Part shown: in pieces, positions 39,054 through 49,145 of the stretch
Numbering within the stretch: the stretch's first letter is position 1
Layout of the letters: the number at the start of each line of letters is the position of its first letter
From: Rahnella bruchi
GTDB lineage: Bacteria > Pseudomonadota > Gammaproteobacteria > Enterobacterales > Enterobacteriaceae
DNA length: 64,000 bases
Assembly (NCBI RefSeq): GCF_003614975.1
Contig: NZ_QZWI01000012.1
Span: 100,921-164,920, forward strand
Direction: 5' to 3'
Program-made: the position numbers and the translations under genes
Notes under the pieces: model-generated
The model's database searches: none
Seen by the model: only the letters and a program-made list of their open reading frames with translations
What the model was told of the DNA's origin: nothing

Positions 39054-39614
39054 TTAACTCATTAATTCTAAACGTCGCGCCGTTTCATAATGATTAATCC
39101 AGTACTGATTATCTAATGAAGAAATAGTCACACCTTCAATTTTTGATGCGTGAATAAACTGATTATCACCCACGTAAACACCGACATGACGATCGCGCGA
39201 CGATGTTTTGAAAAAGACCAGATCACCGGGTTTGAGATCATTTATGCTGATCTTCTGCCCGTTCTTTATCTGCTGGAACGTCGTTCGGGGCAACTGCTGG
39301 TGCAGGGAAGCATTGAAGATATGCTGCATCAGCGCTGAACAATCCACACCTTTGTGGGTAGTGCCCCCCAGACGATAATGCGTGCCTTTCCAGTTTGAAT
39401 ATTCTGACAGTAAGGAAGCTTTGATCGTTTTTGCGTTGCCATTACCGTCTTCATATACCGGTGATTCTTTTACATTAAAAAGCTCTTCGTGGGAGAACTT
39501 ATGATGATTCATAGACGCGAATTCCTTTGGCATATCAAAAGCAAAGGAATTGGTGCTAAAGAGTGCCGGAGCAATAATCAGTAATACAGGGAGGAATATT
39601 TTAATACAGAACAT
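39054..39614 (-). CDS. NlpC/P60 family peptidoglycan hydrolase, secreted
   Basis: Cysteine peptidase cutting D-Glu-mDap type bonds in cell-wall peptides. 186 residues: Sec signal peptide (about 1-25, NSFA|FD), a variable region, then the catalytic domain from about 72: Cys92 in GVDCSALMQHIF, His143 in RHVGVYVGD and His155 in NQFIHASK form the triad. No lipobox, unlike MepS/Spr, so probably soluble in the periplasm. Noticeably AT-rich compared with its neighbours, which suggests acquisition. Closest in type to Spr/YafL. Confidence 0.88.
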   Translation of the reverse strand: MFCIKIFLPVLLIIAPALFSTNSFAFDMPKEFASMNHHKFSHEELFNVKESPVYEDGNGNAKTIKASLLSEYSNWKGTHYRLGGTTHKGVDCSALMQHIFNASLHQQLPRTTFQQIKNGQKISINDLKPGDLVFFKTSSRDRHVGVYVGDNQFIHASKIEGVTISSLDNQYWINHYETARRLELMS

Positions 39615-39772
39615 GCGCGACTTCTTTTAACGAAAATACCATTAATCCATACAGAGAACCCGCTGACGGTGCAGGTGACTCATCTTTGAGTGCGTAAATA
39701 ATAACCACGAAACAAAAAATAACCAGCCTGCAGTGTGTCCAAAATTAGACCGAAAACAATTTTGTCTGTTAA

Positions 39773-39800
39773 ACCAACCCCTTTGGTATAAGGGGTTGGT
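39773..39800 (-). terminator. Terminator of the 2-hydroxycarboxylate transporter gene
   Basis: ACCAACCCCTT and AAGGGGTTGGT with a 6-base loop, 18 bases after the transporter stop codon on the minus strand and followed by TTTAACAG. Confidence 0.75.
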
Positions 39801-39817
39801 GCAAATGAGAGGAGAAC

Positions 39818-41173
39818 TCAGGAGAAGAACTTTGCCAGAACAAACAGCCCGACAGAAACGTTGATGGCACCACCGATACGGGTAGCAATTTGTGCAAAAG
39901 GCATCAGGGTCATACGGTTACCCGAAGTGAGGATCGCGACATCACCGGTGCCGCCCTGCCCGCTCTGGCAGCAGGAAACAATCGCCACATCAATCGGATG
40001 CATACCGATTTTCTTGCCGACGTAAAAACCGGTGCCCACCAGCGCCAGCACCGTGGTCACGATCACCAGCAGGTTCGGGACAGTAAAAGCATTAATCAGT
40101 TCCTGCCACGGCGTAATCGCCACGCCCACCGCGAACAGCACCGGATAGGTTACTGCGGTACGGAAGAATTTGTACACCGTCATCGAACCGTGCTGAATAG
40201 TCGGTGAAACGCCGTTCGCCAGTTTTACCAGCACCGCCGCGAATAACATACCGACCGGTGCAGGCAAACCGATCCATTTTTGTCCTAGCATCCCGACCAT
40301 GTACAACAGGATCGCCAGCAGCGCGCCACAGGCCAGTGCATTCACGCCAGGATTACCTTCGAATTCGTCAGTGCCACTGCCCAGTTCACCTTTTTTGGAC
40401 GGCATCAGCTGACCTTCGCCGGTCAGATGCGGGTAGCGTTTACCGAGCTGATTGAGCACACCCGCCAGCACTATCGCCGTCAGCCCCCCCAGCATGACGA
40501 TTGGCAAAATACGTCCCAGTGCCACGCCCTGCTCCATATGCAGAATGGTCGCGTAGCCCATCGACAGCGGGATCGCGCCTTCACCCACGCCACCGGCCAT
40601 GATCGGCAGGATCAGGAAGAAGAAGGTTTGCATCGGCGGTAGCCCTAAAACGGTGCCCATCGCCATACCGGCGATCATCCCGACAACTTCGCCGCAAAGC
40701 ATCGGTACGAAAATGCGCATAAAACCCTGGATCAGTACCTGACGATTCATGCTCATGATGCTGCCGACAATAATGCAGCAGATATAAAGGTAGAGAATAT
40801 TGGTGGATTTATAGAATTTGACCGTGGAATCAACGACCACGTCCGGCAACAGCCCGTAATGCACCATCGCCGAAGGAATAAAGGTGGCGCAAATCGCTGC
40901 CGCGCCGAGTTTGCCCACTACCGGTAAGCGTTTACCCAATTCTCCGCAGGCAAAACCGAAGAAGGCCAGCGTGGCGACCATCACCACGATATCGCTAGGC
41001 AGTTTGCCGTTCAGGCAGTCGAGCAGGATCAGCACACCCGCCAGCAGGAAGAAAGGCAGCGGGATAATACCAATCTTGTAGTTATCGAGAATGTGCCACC
41101 ATTTTTGCCTGGCTGAGAGGCCGGAAGCTTTCTTTTCTTTGACTGCGATGTAGGAATCGTCGGTTGTGCTCAT
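39818..41173 (-). CDS. 2-hydroxycarboxylate transporter family (CitS/MaeN/CimH) citrate or malate carrier
   Basis: Sodium- or proton-coupled importer of citrate or malate. 451 residues with two homologous five-helix halves, each with its re-entrant GGxG motif: ILPIMAGGVGEGAIPLS and CCQSGQGGTGDVAIL; the second is followed by the substrate-binding Arg in GNRMTLMPFAQIATRIGG. The CitS-type central loop is replaced by a Lys/Gly/Glu-rich linker, and the sequence leans to MaeN/CimH (malate/citrate) rather than Klebsiella CitS. Divergent from a CitA/CitB-type sensor-regulator pair, which should induce it. No citrate lyase genes are in the window. Confidence 0.9.
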   Translation of the reverse strand: MSTTDDSYIAVKEKKASGLSARQKWWHILDNYKIGIIPLPFFLLAGVLILLDCLNGKLPSDIVVMVATLAFFGFACGELGKRLPVVGKLGAAAICATFIPSAMVHYGLLPDVVVDSTVKFYKSTNILYLYICCIIVGSIMSMNRQVLIQGFMRIFVPMLCGEVVGMIAGMAMGTVLGLPPMQTFFFLILPIMAGGVGEGAIPLSMGYATILHMEQGVALGRILPIVMLGGLTAIVLAGVLNQLGKRYPHLTGEGQLMPSKKGELGSGTDEFEGNPGVNALACGALLAILLYMVGMLGQKWIGLPAPVGMLFAAVLVKLANGVSPTIQHGSMTVYKFFRTAVTYPVLFAVGVAITPWQELINAFTVPNLLVIVTTVLALVGTGFYVGKKIGMHPIDVAIVSCCQSGQGGTGDVAILTSGNRMTLMPFAQIATRIGGAINVSVGLFVLAKFFS

Positions 41174-41493
41174 GACATTGCCTCTTTCTTATAAATACTT
41201 TTCTTATTGATGTTCTGAGCATAAGAAAACAGCAGGTCAGCAGGATGTGAGTTTGTTCAAATTAAAATCGCAGGGATTAAGGTTGTTATGGTGTTTATGG
41301 AGTTAATGTTATTTGATTTATAAGGATTATCAGATTTGTAGTAAAACGCCCTATTACCCTTATAATTATTGAGTGAATTCATCGCTATTTATATTGCCTG
41401 TTCACAACTCTGTCTTTATCCGATTACCGCCACTGTTGGCCCATGGTACGCTTATTCAATGTGTGTCTTTACGTTGATGTGGCCGCAGACCGA
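41174..41493. promoter_or_regulatory. Divergent control region between transporter and two-component system, with a possible CRP site
   Basis: About 320 AT-rich bases. TGTGA-GTTTGT-TCAAA at 41246-41261 matches one full half and most of the other half of the CRP site, 73 bases before the transporter start. The T/A-rich stretch at about 41305-41375 is where a CitB/DcuR-type regulator would be expected to bind, but I cannot name a precise site. Confidence 0.3.
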
Positions 41494-43146
41494 ATGAAAC
41501 TCCGAATGCCTTTTCAGGTAAAACTCTTTTTATCTCTGGTGGTATTTTCCTGCCTGTTGCTGGTGCTGCTGGGCGCGATTTTATTTCATATTATCGACCG
41601 TCAGTTGCACCATGACCTCGGCCAGCGCGCACGCGTTCAGGCCAGTGAAATCGCACTGATGCCAGGGCTGGCACAGAAGGTTCAGGCCCGGGATATCGCC
41701 GGGATCGCCAGACTTATCCAGCCACTGCGCGATAAAAGCGATGCCAGTTATATCGTGATCGGGGATACCCACGAGCTGCATCTTTATCATTCCGAATCTC
41801 CGCAGCGTATCGATCTGCCGATGATTGGCGGTGATAACGCAGAGGTGCTGGCCGGTAAAACCATTATTTCCATCAGACAAGGCGGCATCGGCGTTTCGTT
41901 ACGCAGTAAAGCGCCGATCCTTGATGAGAATAATCAGGTCATCGGTATTGTTTCCGTCGGCTACCTCACCTCATATATTGATAACATTAACGGCCACCGC
42001 CTGGCGCAGGTTGGTTTATACGGTTTACTTCTTTTATTACTGCTGTTTATTTTTTCATGGATGTTTACCCGCAACGTTAAAAAGCAGATGTTCTGGCTGG
42101 AGCCAAAAGATATTGCCCTTCTGGTTCGCCAGCAAAAAGCCTTGCTGGAAGCCATGTATGAAGGCGTATTTGCGATTAATGCGCAGAAGCAGCTGATTTC
42201 CATCAACCGTGCCGCACGTGAGTTACTCGATATCCATCAGCCCGAAAATGAACTGCTGGGTAAATCGCTGGCGGAGGTGTTACAAATCCCACCTAGCTTC
42301 TTTACGCAAAGTGGCGTCAGTGAAAATAACAGCCAGCATGATCAGATTACGGTGCTTAACCAAAGACAGGTGATCGTCAACCGCGTGCCGATCGAGCTTG
42401 AACCGGGCAAGGAAAGCGGCTGGGTGTTCAGTTTCCGCGATAAAAACGACATTAATACGCTGAGCAGTCAGCTGAGCCAGGTGAAACGTTACGCGGACAA
42501 TCTGCGCATCATGCGCCATGAACAGCTGAATTGGACTGCCACGCTGGCGGGGTTGCTGCAAATGCAGCGCTACGACGATGCAATGCACTATATTCAGGCG
42601 CAGTCTGAAGGTGCCCAGGCGGTGCTGGATTTCGTCTCGACACGCTTCACCTCCCCGGCGCTGTGCGGGTTGCTGCTGGGTAAATACGTCAGCGCGCGCG
42701 AAAAAGGCGTGGAGCTGAGTTTCGACCCCGCCTGCCAGTTAACCCGTATTCCGGCAACGATTACTGAAACTGAGCTGATGTCGGTAGTGGGTAATCTGCT
42801 GGATAATGCCGTGGACGCCACGCTGAAAGCGCCGACGCCTACTGCGCCGGTCGAACTGTATATTTCCGACAGAAACCAGGAGCTGCTGATTGAAGTCGCC
42901 GATCAGGGCAGCGGCGTGGACGATGCCCTGAAACCCCATCTGTTTGAACAGGGCGTGACAAGCAAGCCCTCAAGTGGCTATGAGACGACCGGCGCCGAAC
43001 ACGGTATCGGGCTTTATCTGGTGGCCGGATATGTCCGTCAGGCCGGGGGCAGCATCGAAATCTCAGACAACACGCCGCAAGGTACGATATTTTCAGTCTT
43101 TATACCGACTCCGGCAGATGCTCTAACAGGAAAGAATCATGAATAA
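41494..43146 (+). CDS. dpiB: Sensor histidine kinase, CitA/DpiB-DcuS family
   Basis: Membrane kinase that senses citrate or a C4 dicarboxylate outside the cell. From ATG 41494 about 550 residues: helix 1 (VKLFLSLVVFSCLLLVLL), periplasmic PAS domain with GGDNAEVLAGKTIISIRQGG and LRSKAPILDENNQVIGIVSVGYL, helix 2 (GLYGLLLLLLLFIFSW), cytoplasmic PAS, phosphoacceptor MRHEQLNWTATLAGLLQ (His342), and ATPase with NLLDNAVDA, DQGSGV and HGIGLYLV. Two earlier in-frame starts (ATG 41443) are possible. Very like E. coli DpiB. Overlaps the regulator gene by 8 bases. Confidence 0.9.
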   Translation: MKLRMPFQVKLFLSLVVFSCLLLVLLGAILFHIIDRQLHHDLGQRARVQASEIALMPGLAQKVQARDIAGIARLIQPLRDKSDASYIVIGDTHELHLYHSESPQRIDLPMIGGDNAEVLAGKTIISIRQGGIGVSLRSKAPILDENNQVIGIVSVGYLTSYIDNINGHRLAQVGLYGLLLLLLLFIFSWMFTRNVKKQMFWLEPKDIALLVRQQKALLEAMYEGVFAINAQKQLISINRAARELLDIHQPENELLGKSLAEVLQIPPSFFTQSGVSENNSQHDQITVLNQRQVIVNRVPIELEPGKESGWVFSFRDKNDINTLSSQLSQVKRYADNLRIMRHEQLNWTATLAGLLQMQRYDDAMHYIQAQSEGAQAVLDFVSTRFTSPALCGLLLGKYVSAREKGVELSFDPACQLTRIPATITETELMSVVGNLLDNAVDATLKAPTPTAPVELYISDRNQELLIEVADQGSGVDDALKPHLFEQGVTSKPSSGYETTGAEHGIGLYLVAGYVRQAGGSIEISDNTPQGTIFSVFIPTPADALTGKNHE

Positions 43147-43852
43147 CAGTAGCGCTCTCGATGTCGTGATTGTGGAAGACGAGCCGCATCTGGCCGGCCT
43201 GCACCGCGATTTTATCGAGCAAAATTTCAATCTGCGTGTCGTGGGTATCGCCGCCACGCTGGAACAGGCACGCTCATTGCTGCGCCTGCATGAGCCACGG
43301 CTGATTCTGCTCGATAACTTTTTACCGGACGGTCAGGGTGTGGATCTCATCGACAGCCCGCTGCTGAAAAGCTTCGATTGCTCGGTGATTTTCATTACCG
43401 CCGCCAGCGATATGCAAACCTGTAGTCATGCAATGCGCAGCGGCGCGTTCGACTACATAATCAAACCGGTATCTTTCCACCGCCTGCAAAGCTCACTGGA
43501 ACGTTTTATGCAGCTGGTACAAACGCTGCGTAATGTGAAAGTGGTGGATCAGCGGGCGCTGGATAAGCTGTTCAATCTGCCCGCCAGCGATACGCCGGCA
43601 GCCCCTTCCGCCAAAGGCATCGAACCGAATACACTCGAACTGGTTCAGCGCGTATTTACCGCGAAACCTGACGTCAGCTGGTCTGTTGAAGAGGTGGTTG
43701 AGGAAGTCGGGATCAGCAAAACAACAGGCCGTCGTTATCTGGAATATTGTGTGGAAATTGGCTTTATCGGTGTCGAAATGCAGTACGGAAATATCGGTCA
43801 TCCGAGACGCTTATATCGCAAAATAGCAGACCAAGAAAAATCCGTATCCTGA
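43139..43852 (+). CDS. dpiA: Response regulator, CitB/DpiA-DcuR family
   Basis: Receiver domain about 8-125 with acidic pocket IVEDEPHL, phosphorylated Asp59 in LILLDNFLPDGQG and Lys in YIIKPVSFHRL; C-terminal helix-turn-helix about 165-225 (WSVEEVVEEVGISKTTGRRYLEYC). 237 residues, near E. coli DpiA (226). Co-translated with the sensor kinase and presumed to activate the divergent 2-hydroxycarboxylate transporter gene. Confidence 0.9.
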   Translation: MNNSSALDVVIVEDEPHLAGLHRDFIEQNFNLRVVGIAATLEQARSLLRLHEPRLILLDNFLPDGQGVDLIDSPLLKSFDCSVIFITAASDMQTCSHAMRSGAFDYIIKPVSFHRLQSSLERFMQLVQTLRNVKVVDQRALDKLFNLPASDTPAAPSAKGIEPNTLELVQRVFTAKPDVSWSVEEVVEEVGISKTTGRRYLEYCVEIGFIGVEMQYGNIGHPRRLYRKIADQEKSVS

Positions 43853-44439
43853 GGCCGAATTTTGGCCATTTTGCGTGACGCATTTCGCACATTCTGCCGG
43901 TGTTATCACCGGCGAATTTCCCGCAGATCCCACTGGTTCAGGTCATTATTTCACTGAGCACTCATCTTTCAGACAAGCGGTAAATTCTCCGCGTTCAGTC
44001 GAATCTGAAATCTCTATTTACACATGTAAATAAGCACTGAGCAAAACACATTAACCCCATATAAATCACGCAATTACCGCCCCTTATAACCCCACAAAAA
44101 CAAAAGACATTATCTTTAATGAAAACAACAAATTATATATATTTTTAACAAAATAATCGGTTGGGGAATTAGTTCTGCGCTGAAATTTTCGGGCAGGATA
44201 ATTTGTCATTAAATGTCAGTGCTAACTGATCTAAATTAAACACTGCAAATACAGATAAATACGCCACCAGAAACACAATCATGATTATTCCCCGGAAACA
44301 TTGAGACTTGTCTCAGAATCTCTATGTGTTAGGGTATAAAGCGTTCACTATTTTGTTACAGGCAAAATCCTATACGGTCCAACACAAAAACTAGATATCG
44401 AGCCGATACGGCTATTTATATCCAAGGAATGCACATTGC
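43853..44439 (+). promoter_or_regulatory. Long AT-rich control region upstream of proV (proU-type osmoregulated promoter)
   Basis: 587 bases without a gene. Very AT-rich from about 44085 to 44165, with alternating A and T tracts (AATTATATATATTTTTAAC), the kind of curved DNA bound by H-NS at proU in E. coli. A 14-base palindrome TGAGACTTGTCTCA is at 44302-44315 and GGGTATAAAG at 44332-44341 may hold the -10 element, giving a leader of about 95 bases. Assignment as an osmotic promoter rests on gene context. Confidence 0.45.
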
Positions 44440-45636
44440 ATGGCAATTAAAATCGAAGTAAAGAATCTTTATAAGGTATTTGGCGAGAACCCTGATCGCG
44501 CTTTCAAGATGATTGACGCAGGCAAGGGTAAAGAAGAAATTTTTGAGAAAACCGGTCTTTCACTTGGCGTAAAGAATGCCAGTCTGGCCATTGAAGAAGG
44601 CGAGATTTTCGTCATCATGGGGTTATCCGGTTCTGGTAAATCCACCATGGTACGCCTTCTCAATCGTCTGATAGAGCCCACCCGTGGCGAAGTCCTGATC
44701 GACGGCGAAGATATCGCCAAAATCTCAGAGTCAAAATTGCGCCAGGTGCGCCGCAGTAAAATCAGTATGGTATTTCAGTCCTTTGCGCTGATGCCACACC
44801 TGACCGTGTTGAATAACACCGCGTTTGGTATGGAACTGGCCGGTGTCCCGGTCGAAGAGCGCAATGAAAAAGCGATTGACGCGTTGCGTCAGGTCGGGCT
44901 GGAAAACTATGCCAAATCTTATCCTGATGAATTATCGGGCGGTATGCGTCAGCGTGTGGGTCTTGCCCGTGCGATGGCCAACAACCCTGACATTCTGCTG
45001 ATGGATGAAGCCTTCTCGGCGCTTGACCCATTAATTCGTACCGAGATGCAGGATGAGCTGGTGAAGCTTCAGGCTCAGCATCAGCGCACCATCGTGTTTA
45101 TTTCCCATGATCTCGACGAAGCCATGCGCATCGGCGATCGCATCGCCATTATGCAGGGCGGCGAAGTGGTGCAGGTCGGTACGCCGGAAGACATTCTGAA
45201 TAATCCGGCCAACGACTATGTGCGCACCTTCTTCCGTGGCGTCGATATCAGCCAGGTATTTAGTGCCAAAGACATTGCCCGCCGTCGTGGCGCGCTTATA
45301 CGTAAAACCCCCGGTTTTGGTCCGCGTGCCGCCCTTAAGCTGCTCGAAGATGAAGACCGCGAATATGGTTATGTGCTTGAACGTGGACAGAAATTCATCG
45401 GCGTTGTGTCGATTGAATCCCTGAAAGCTGCGCTGAAAGCCAATCTGACGCTGGAAAGCGCCCTGCTGGAATCTCCGGCTGCGGTGCAGGCAGATATGCC
45501 ACTCAGCGAACTGATTTCTCATGTCGCCGCCGCGCCTTGCGCCGTGCCGGTCGTCAATGAGGACAATAACTATATCGGCATTATTTCCAAAGCCATGTTG
45601 CTTCAGGCTCTGGATAAAGAAGGGGGTAACGAATGA
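44440..45636 (+). CDS. proV: Glycine betaine/proline ABC transporter ATP-binding protein
   Basis: ATPase of the ProU osmoprotectant importer. 398 residues (E. coli 400). Walker [10 protein letters not shown] (61-69), Q-loop [10 protein letters not shown], signature [14 protein letters not shown] (165-178), Walker B LLMDE (186-190) and the switch His in ISHDLDEA. The C-terminal third (about 275-395) contains two CBS domains, including [12 protein letters not shown] and [18 protein letters not shown], thought to sense ionic strength in this family. Overlaps proW by ATGA. Confidence 0.98.
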   Translation: MAIKIEVKNLYKVFGENPDRAFKMIDAGKGKEEIFEKTGLSLGVKNASLAIEEGEIFVIMGLSGSGKSTMVRLLNRLIEPTRGEVLIDGEDIAKISESKLRQVRRSKISMVFQSFALMPHLTVLNNTAFGMELAGVPVEERNEKAIDALRQVGLENYAKSYPDELSGGMRQRVGLARAMANNPDILLMDEAFSALDPLIRTEMQDELVKLQAQHQRTIVFISHDLDEAMRIGDRIAIMQGGEVVQVGTPEDILNNPANDYVRTFFRGVDISQVFSAKDIARRRGALIRKTPGFGPRAALKLLEDEDREYGYVLERGQKFIGVVSIESLKAALKANLTLESALLESPAAVQADMPLSELISHVAAAPCAVPVVNEDNNYIGIISKAMLLQALDKEGGNE

Positions 45637-46820
45637 GTCTTTCAAGCATACATAACACCATTGTTCAGCACGCACAGGCCGCTCAGGCGCAGGTTCCCGA
45701 CGCGTCCGTCGACCCGTGGGGTGCCGATAACGCCAGTGGCGCTGTTGCGGCTCAGCCCGATGCCGCGGCAAACGCAGCGGCAAGCAGTGATCCGTGGGGG
45801 GGCGCCAGCGATGCCGCGACCAGCGCTCCGGACACCGCACACCATGCCGCTGCACAGGCCAATGACTGGCTGGCTGTCGCGCCTGAACATCATCAGCATT
45901 TTAATATTCTCGATCCGTTCCACAACACGCTGATCCCGCTCGACCATTGGGTCACCCACGGGATCGACTGGCTGGTTACCAACTTCCGCCCGGTATTCCA
46001 GGGGATCCGTGTGCCGGTCGATTTCGTACTGAGCGGTTTCCAGCATGGTCTGGAATCCCTGCCTGCCCCGCTGGCGATCCTGGTGTTCGCGCTGATCGCC
46101 TGGCAGATGGCCGGTTTCGGTATGGGTGCCGCTACGCTGGTTTCACTGGTTCTGATCGGTGCTATCGGCGCATGGTCACAAGCGATGGTGACGCTGGCGC
46201 TGGTACTGACCTCGCTGTTCTTCTGTATTTTGATAGGCTTGCCGCTCGGCATATGGCTGGCCCGTAGTCAGAGGGCCGCCAAAATTATCAGGCCATTGCT
46301 TGATGCCATGCAGACCACTCCGGCGTTTGTGTATCTGGTGCCGATTGTGATGCTGTTTGGTATCGGGAACGTGCCGGGCGTGGTGGTAACGATCATCTTC
46401 GCCCTGCCGCCAGTCGTGCGTCTGACCATTCTGGGTATCAATCAGGTACCAGATGACCTGATCGAAGCTGCCAAATCCTTTGGTTCAAGCCCGAGCCAGC
46501 TGCTGTTTAAAGTTCAGCTGCCGCTGGCGATGCCGACCATTATGGCGGGTATTAACCAGACACTGATGCTGGCGCTGTCGATGGTGGTTATCGCCTCGAT
46601 GATTGCAGTCGGTGGCCTGGGTCAGATGGTTCTGCGCGGTATCGGTCGTCTGGACATGGGCCTGGCGTCAGTCGGTGGTGCAGGTATCGTCATCCTCGCC
46701 ATTATCCTCGACCGTCTTACCCAGTCGATGGGTCGCGACAGCCGCAGTAAAGGCGGTCACCGCTGGTTCACCCGCGGCCCTGTCGGTCTGGTGATGAAGC
46801 CTTTCGTTAAAAAAGCCTAA
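45633..46820 (+). CDS. proW: Glycine betaine/proline ABC transporter permease
   Basis: Membrane subunit of ProU. 395 residues, about 40 longer than E. coli ProW (354): the N-terminal cytoplasmic tail (about 1-85) is expanded, Ala/Asp/Pro-rich, and holds two [16 protein letters not shown] repeats. From [16 protein letters not shown] onward it matches E. coli closely, with seven membrane helices and the ABC coupling motif [24 protein letters not shown]. Cotranslated with proV. Confidence 0.97.
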   Translation: MSLSSIHNTIVQHAQAAQAQVPDASVDPWGADNASGAVAAQPDAAANAAASSDPWGGASDAATSAPDTAHHAAAQANDWLAVAPEHHQHFNILDPFHNTLIPLDHWVTHGIDWLVTNFRPVFQGIRVPVDFVLSGFQHGLESLPAPLAILVFALIAWQMAGFGMGAATLVSLVLIGAIGAWSQAMVTLALVLTSLFFCILIGLPLGIWLARSQRAAKIIRPLLDAMQTTPAFVYLVPIVMLFGIGNVPGVVVTIIFALPPVVRLTILGINQVPDDLIEAAKSFGSSPSQLLFKVQLPLAMPTIMAGINQTLMLALSMVVIASMIAVGGLGQMVLRGIGRLDMGLASVGGAGIVILAIILDRLTQSMGRDSRSKGGHRWFTRGPVGLVMKPFVKKA

Positions 46821-46834
46821 TTCATACTGCACTT

Positions 46835-46858
46835 TTCCCGGCAGTTCGCTGCCGGGAA
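46835..46858 (+). other. Intercistronic hairpin between proW and proX
   Basis: TTCCCGGCAG-TTCG-CTGCCGGGAA, a 10-base stem with a stable UUCG loop and no T tract. It lies inside the operon and may stabilise the upstream message or let proX be expressed differently. Confidence 0.6.
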
Positions 46859-46923
46859 CTCTCAATACACTGAAACAACGCAGTCCACTCTTACGTATTC
46901 ACAAGCAAGAATAAGGGTTCACC

Positions 46924-47928
46924 ATGCGCACAACTCAGAAAAAAGCACTCATCCTCGCATTATCCATTGCGACACCCGCCGCTTTCGCTGCCGATTTACC
47001 GGGCAAAGGCGTGGTCGTCAAACCGTTGCAAAGCACTATCGCAGAAGAAACATTCCAGACCGAACTGGTTAACCGTGCGCTGCAAAAACTGGGCTACGAC
47101 GTTCAGCAAACCGGCGAAGTCGACTACAACGTGGCGTATACCGCCATCGCCAGTGGTGATTCGACGTTCATGGCGGTGAACTGGGATCCGCTGCAAAAAG
47201 ACATGTATGCCTCAGCCGGTGGCGATCAGAAATTCTACCGTGAAGGTACGTTTATCGGCGGTGCGGCGCAGGGTTATCTGATCGACAAGAAAACCGCAGA
47301 CAAATATCACATCCACGATTTGTCGCAGCTGAAAGATCCGAAAATCGCCAAATTGTTCGACGCCGACGGCGATGGCAAAGCCGACATGGCGGGCTGTAAT
47401 CCAGGCTGGGTATGCGGCTCCGTAATTAGCACGCAGCTTAAAGCCTACGGCCTGACGGATACCGTGACGCAAAACGAGGGCAACTATTCGGCCATTATCG
47501 CCGATACCCTCACCCGCTATAAATCTGGTAAACCGGTGCTGTATTACACCTGGACGCCTTACTGGGTCAGTAACGAGATGAAACCTGGCAAAGATGTGGT
47601 CTGGCTGACCGTGCCTTTCTCCGCCAATCCAGGTTCATTGAAAGATCTCGATACCACGCTGCCGAACGGTAAAAACTACGGTTTCCCGGTCAATAACGAA
47701 CATATCGTGGCGAATAAAGCCTGGGCTGAGCAAAACCCGGCGGCTGCGAAGCTGTTTGCCATTATGAAATTGCCACTGGCTGATGTGAATGCGCAGAACT
47801 TGCGGATGCACGAGGGTGAATCTTCTTCCGAGGATATTCAGCAACACGTCGACGGCTGGATCAAGGCGCATCAGGCGACCTTCGATGGCTGGATCAAAGA
47901 AGCTGCCGCTGCCGCAGCAAAAAAATAA
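46924..47928 (+). CDS. Glycine betaine-type periplasmic binding protein ProX, copy 1 (diverged)
   Basis: Type II periplasmic receptor for the ProU importer. 334 residues with signal peptide cut after AFA (about 22). The three Trp of the quaternary-amine cage are present by position ([20 protein letters not shown]). Compared with E. coli ProX, the residue equal to His69, in WTPLHD, is Gln here (WDPLQK), and the Gly after the second Trp (GWGCE) is Val (GWVCG). Both sites contact the ligand carboxylate in E. coli ProX, so specificity or affinity is probably changed. Followed after 24 bases by a second, more canonical copy. Confidence 0.93.
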   Translation: MRTTQKKALILALSIATPAAFAADLPGKGVVVKPLQSTIAEETFQTELVNRALQKLGYDVQQTGEVDYNVAYTAIASGDSTFMAVNWDPLQKDMYASAGGDQKFYREGTFIGGAAQGYLIDKKTADKYHIHDLSQLKDPKIAKLFDADGDGKADMAGCNPGWVCGSVISTQLKAYGLTDTVTQNEGNYSAIIADTLTRYKSGKPVLYYTWTPYWVSNEMKPGKDVVWLTVPFSANPGSLKDLDTTLPNGKNYGFPVNNEHIVANKAWAEQNPAAAKLFAIMKLPLADVNAQNLRMHEGESSSEDIQQHVDGWIKAHQATFDGWIKEAAAAAAKK

Positions 47929-47952
47929 TCAAAGATAAAATCTGAGGAATTT

Positions 47953-48948
47953 ATGAAAAAGACAGGACTCTGGGCGCTCGTCGCTCTCACTACATTTGCC
48001 ACAGCTTCTACTTTCGCCGCCGATCTGCCGGGTAAAGGCATTAAAGTTACGCCAATTCAAAGCAGCATCAGCGAAGAAACCTTCCAGACTGAGCTGGTAA
48101 ATAAAGCGCTGGAAAAACTGGGCTACGACGTTCTGCCGATTCGCGAAGTCGATTACAACGTAGGCTACACCACCATGGCTGCCGGTGATGCAACCTTTAC
48201 CGCCGTTAACTGGACGCCGCTGCATGATGAAATGTACAAAGCAGCCGGTGGCGATAAGGTCTTTTACCGCGAAGGCACGTATATCACCGGCGCGGCACAA
48301 GGCTGGCTTATTGATAAGAAAACCGCCGATAAATATCACATTACCAATGTCGCTCAGCTGAAAGACCCGAAACTGGCAAAAATTTTTGATACCAACGGTG
48401 ACGGTAAAGCCGATCTGACCGGTTGTACACCGGGCTGGGGTTGTGAGGCGGTGCTGAATGAACAGCTGAAAGCTTACGGTCTGGAAGATACCGTGACCAA
48501 CAATCAGGGTAACTATGCTGCGATGATCGCTGACACCATTACGCGCTACAAAGAAGGCAAGCCTGTGTTTTATTACACGTGGACGCCGTACTGGGTGAGC
48601 AGCATTATGGTGCCGGGCAAAGATGTTGTGTGGTTGCAGGTGCCATTCTCCGTGGTGCCGGGCGAGAAAAACCCCAACACTGAGCTGCCAAATGGCAAGA
48701 ACTATGGTTTCCCGGTCAGTACTATGCGTATCGTAGCGAACCGGGCCTGGACTGAGAAAAACCCGGCAGCGGCGAAACTGTTTGCCATCATGAAACTGCC
48801 TTTGAAAGACATCAATGCGCAGAACGCTGCCATGCACGCCGGTCATAATTCAGAAGCGGATATCAGCGCACAGACTGACGGCTGGATCAAAGCCCACCAG
48901 GAAGTGTTCGATGGCTGGATTAAAGAATCGATGGCTGCTGCGAAATAA
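47953..48948 (+). CDS. proX: Glycine betaine/proline periplasmic binding protein ProX, copy 2 (canonical)
   Basis: 331 residues with signal peptide ending TFA. It keeps all the E. coli ProX ligand residues: [11 protein letters not shown] (Trp65, His69 by E. coli mature numbering), CTPGWGCE (Trp140, Gly141, Cys142) and [11 protein letters not shown] (Trp188). It is nearer to E. coli ProX than the preceding copy is. The 24-base gap, AGGAA Shine-Dalgarno and downstream terminator show that the two are in one transcript, proV-proW-proX1-proX2. Confidence 0.96.
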   Translation: MKKTGLWALVALTTFATASTFAADLPGKGIKVTPIQSSISEETFQTELVNKALEKLGYDVLPIREVDYNVGYTTMAAGDATFTAVNWTPLHDEMYKAAGGDKVFYREGTYITGAAQGWLIDKKTADKYHITNVAQLKDPKLAKIFDTNGDGKADLTGCTPGWGCEAVLNEQLKAYGLEDTVTNNQGNYAAMIADTITRYKEGKPVFYYTWTPYWVSSIMVPGKDVVWLQVPFSVVPGEKNPNTELPNGKNYGFPVSTMRIVANRAWTEKNPAAAKLFAIMKLPLKDINAQNAAMHAGHNSEADISAQTDGWIKAHQEVFDGWIKESMAAAK

Positions 48949-48971
48949 CACGGCACAAACTCTGTAAGACC

Positions 48972-49006
48972 AGCGGGCGGAGAGCAATCTTCGCCCGTTT
49001 TTTTTG
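48972..49006 (+). terminator. Terminator of the proU operon
   Basis: AGCGGGCG and CGCCCGTT around GAGAGCAATCTT, followed by a run of eight T, 24 bases after the proX2 stop. Confidence 0.88.
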
Positions 49007-49145
49007 TGGGGTCTGTATAAAAAAAACGCTATTGCAAAATCAACTAGTTGCCATAAAAACTATTCATTGGTTTAATATTTCAACTCAAACGATAATCGTT
49101 TTACGCATTTCCCTGCTCCTTCAATAAGATCCATTTATTCTGATT

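Noticed and set aside
44302..44315. TGAGACTTGTCTCA palindrome as an identified regulator site
   Set aside because: It is a clean symmetry near the proV promoter, but I could not match it to a known binding site, so it is only described in the control region entry.
46835..46858. proW-proX hairpin as a transcription terminator
   Set aside because: No T tract follows, and the two downstream proX genes belong to the transporter; treated as an intercistronic hairpin instead.
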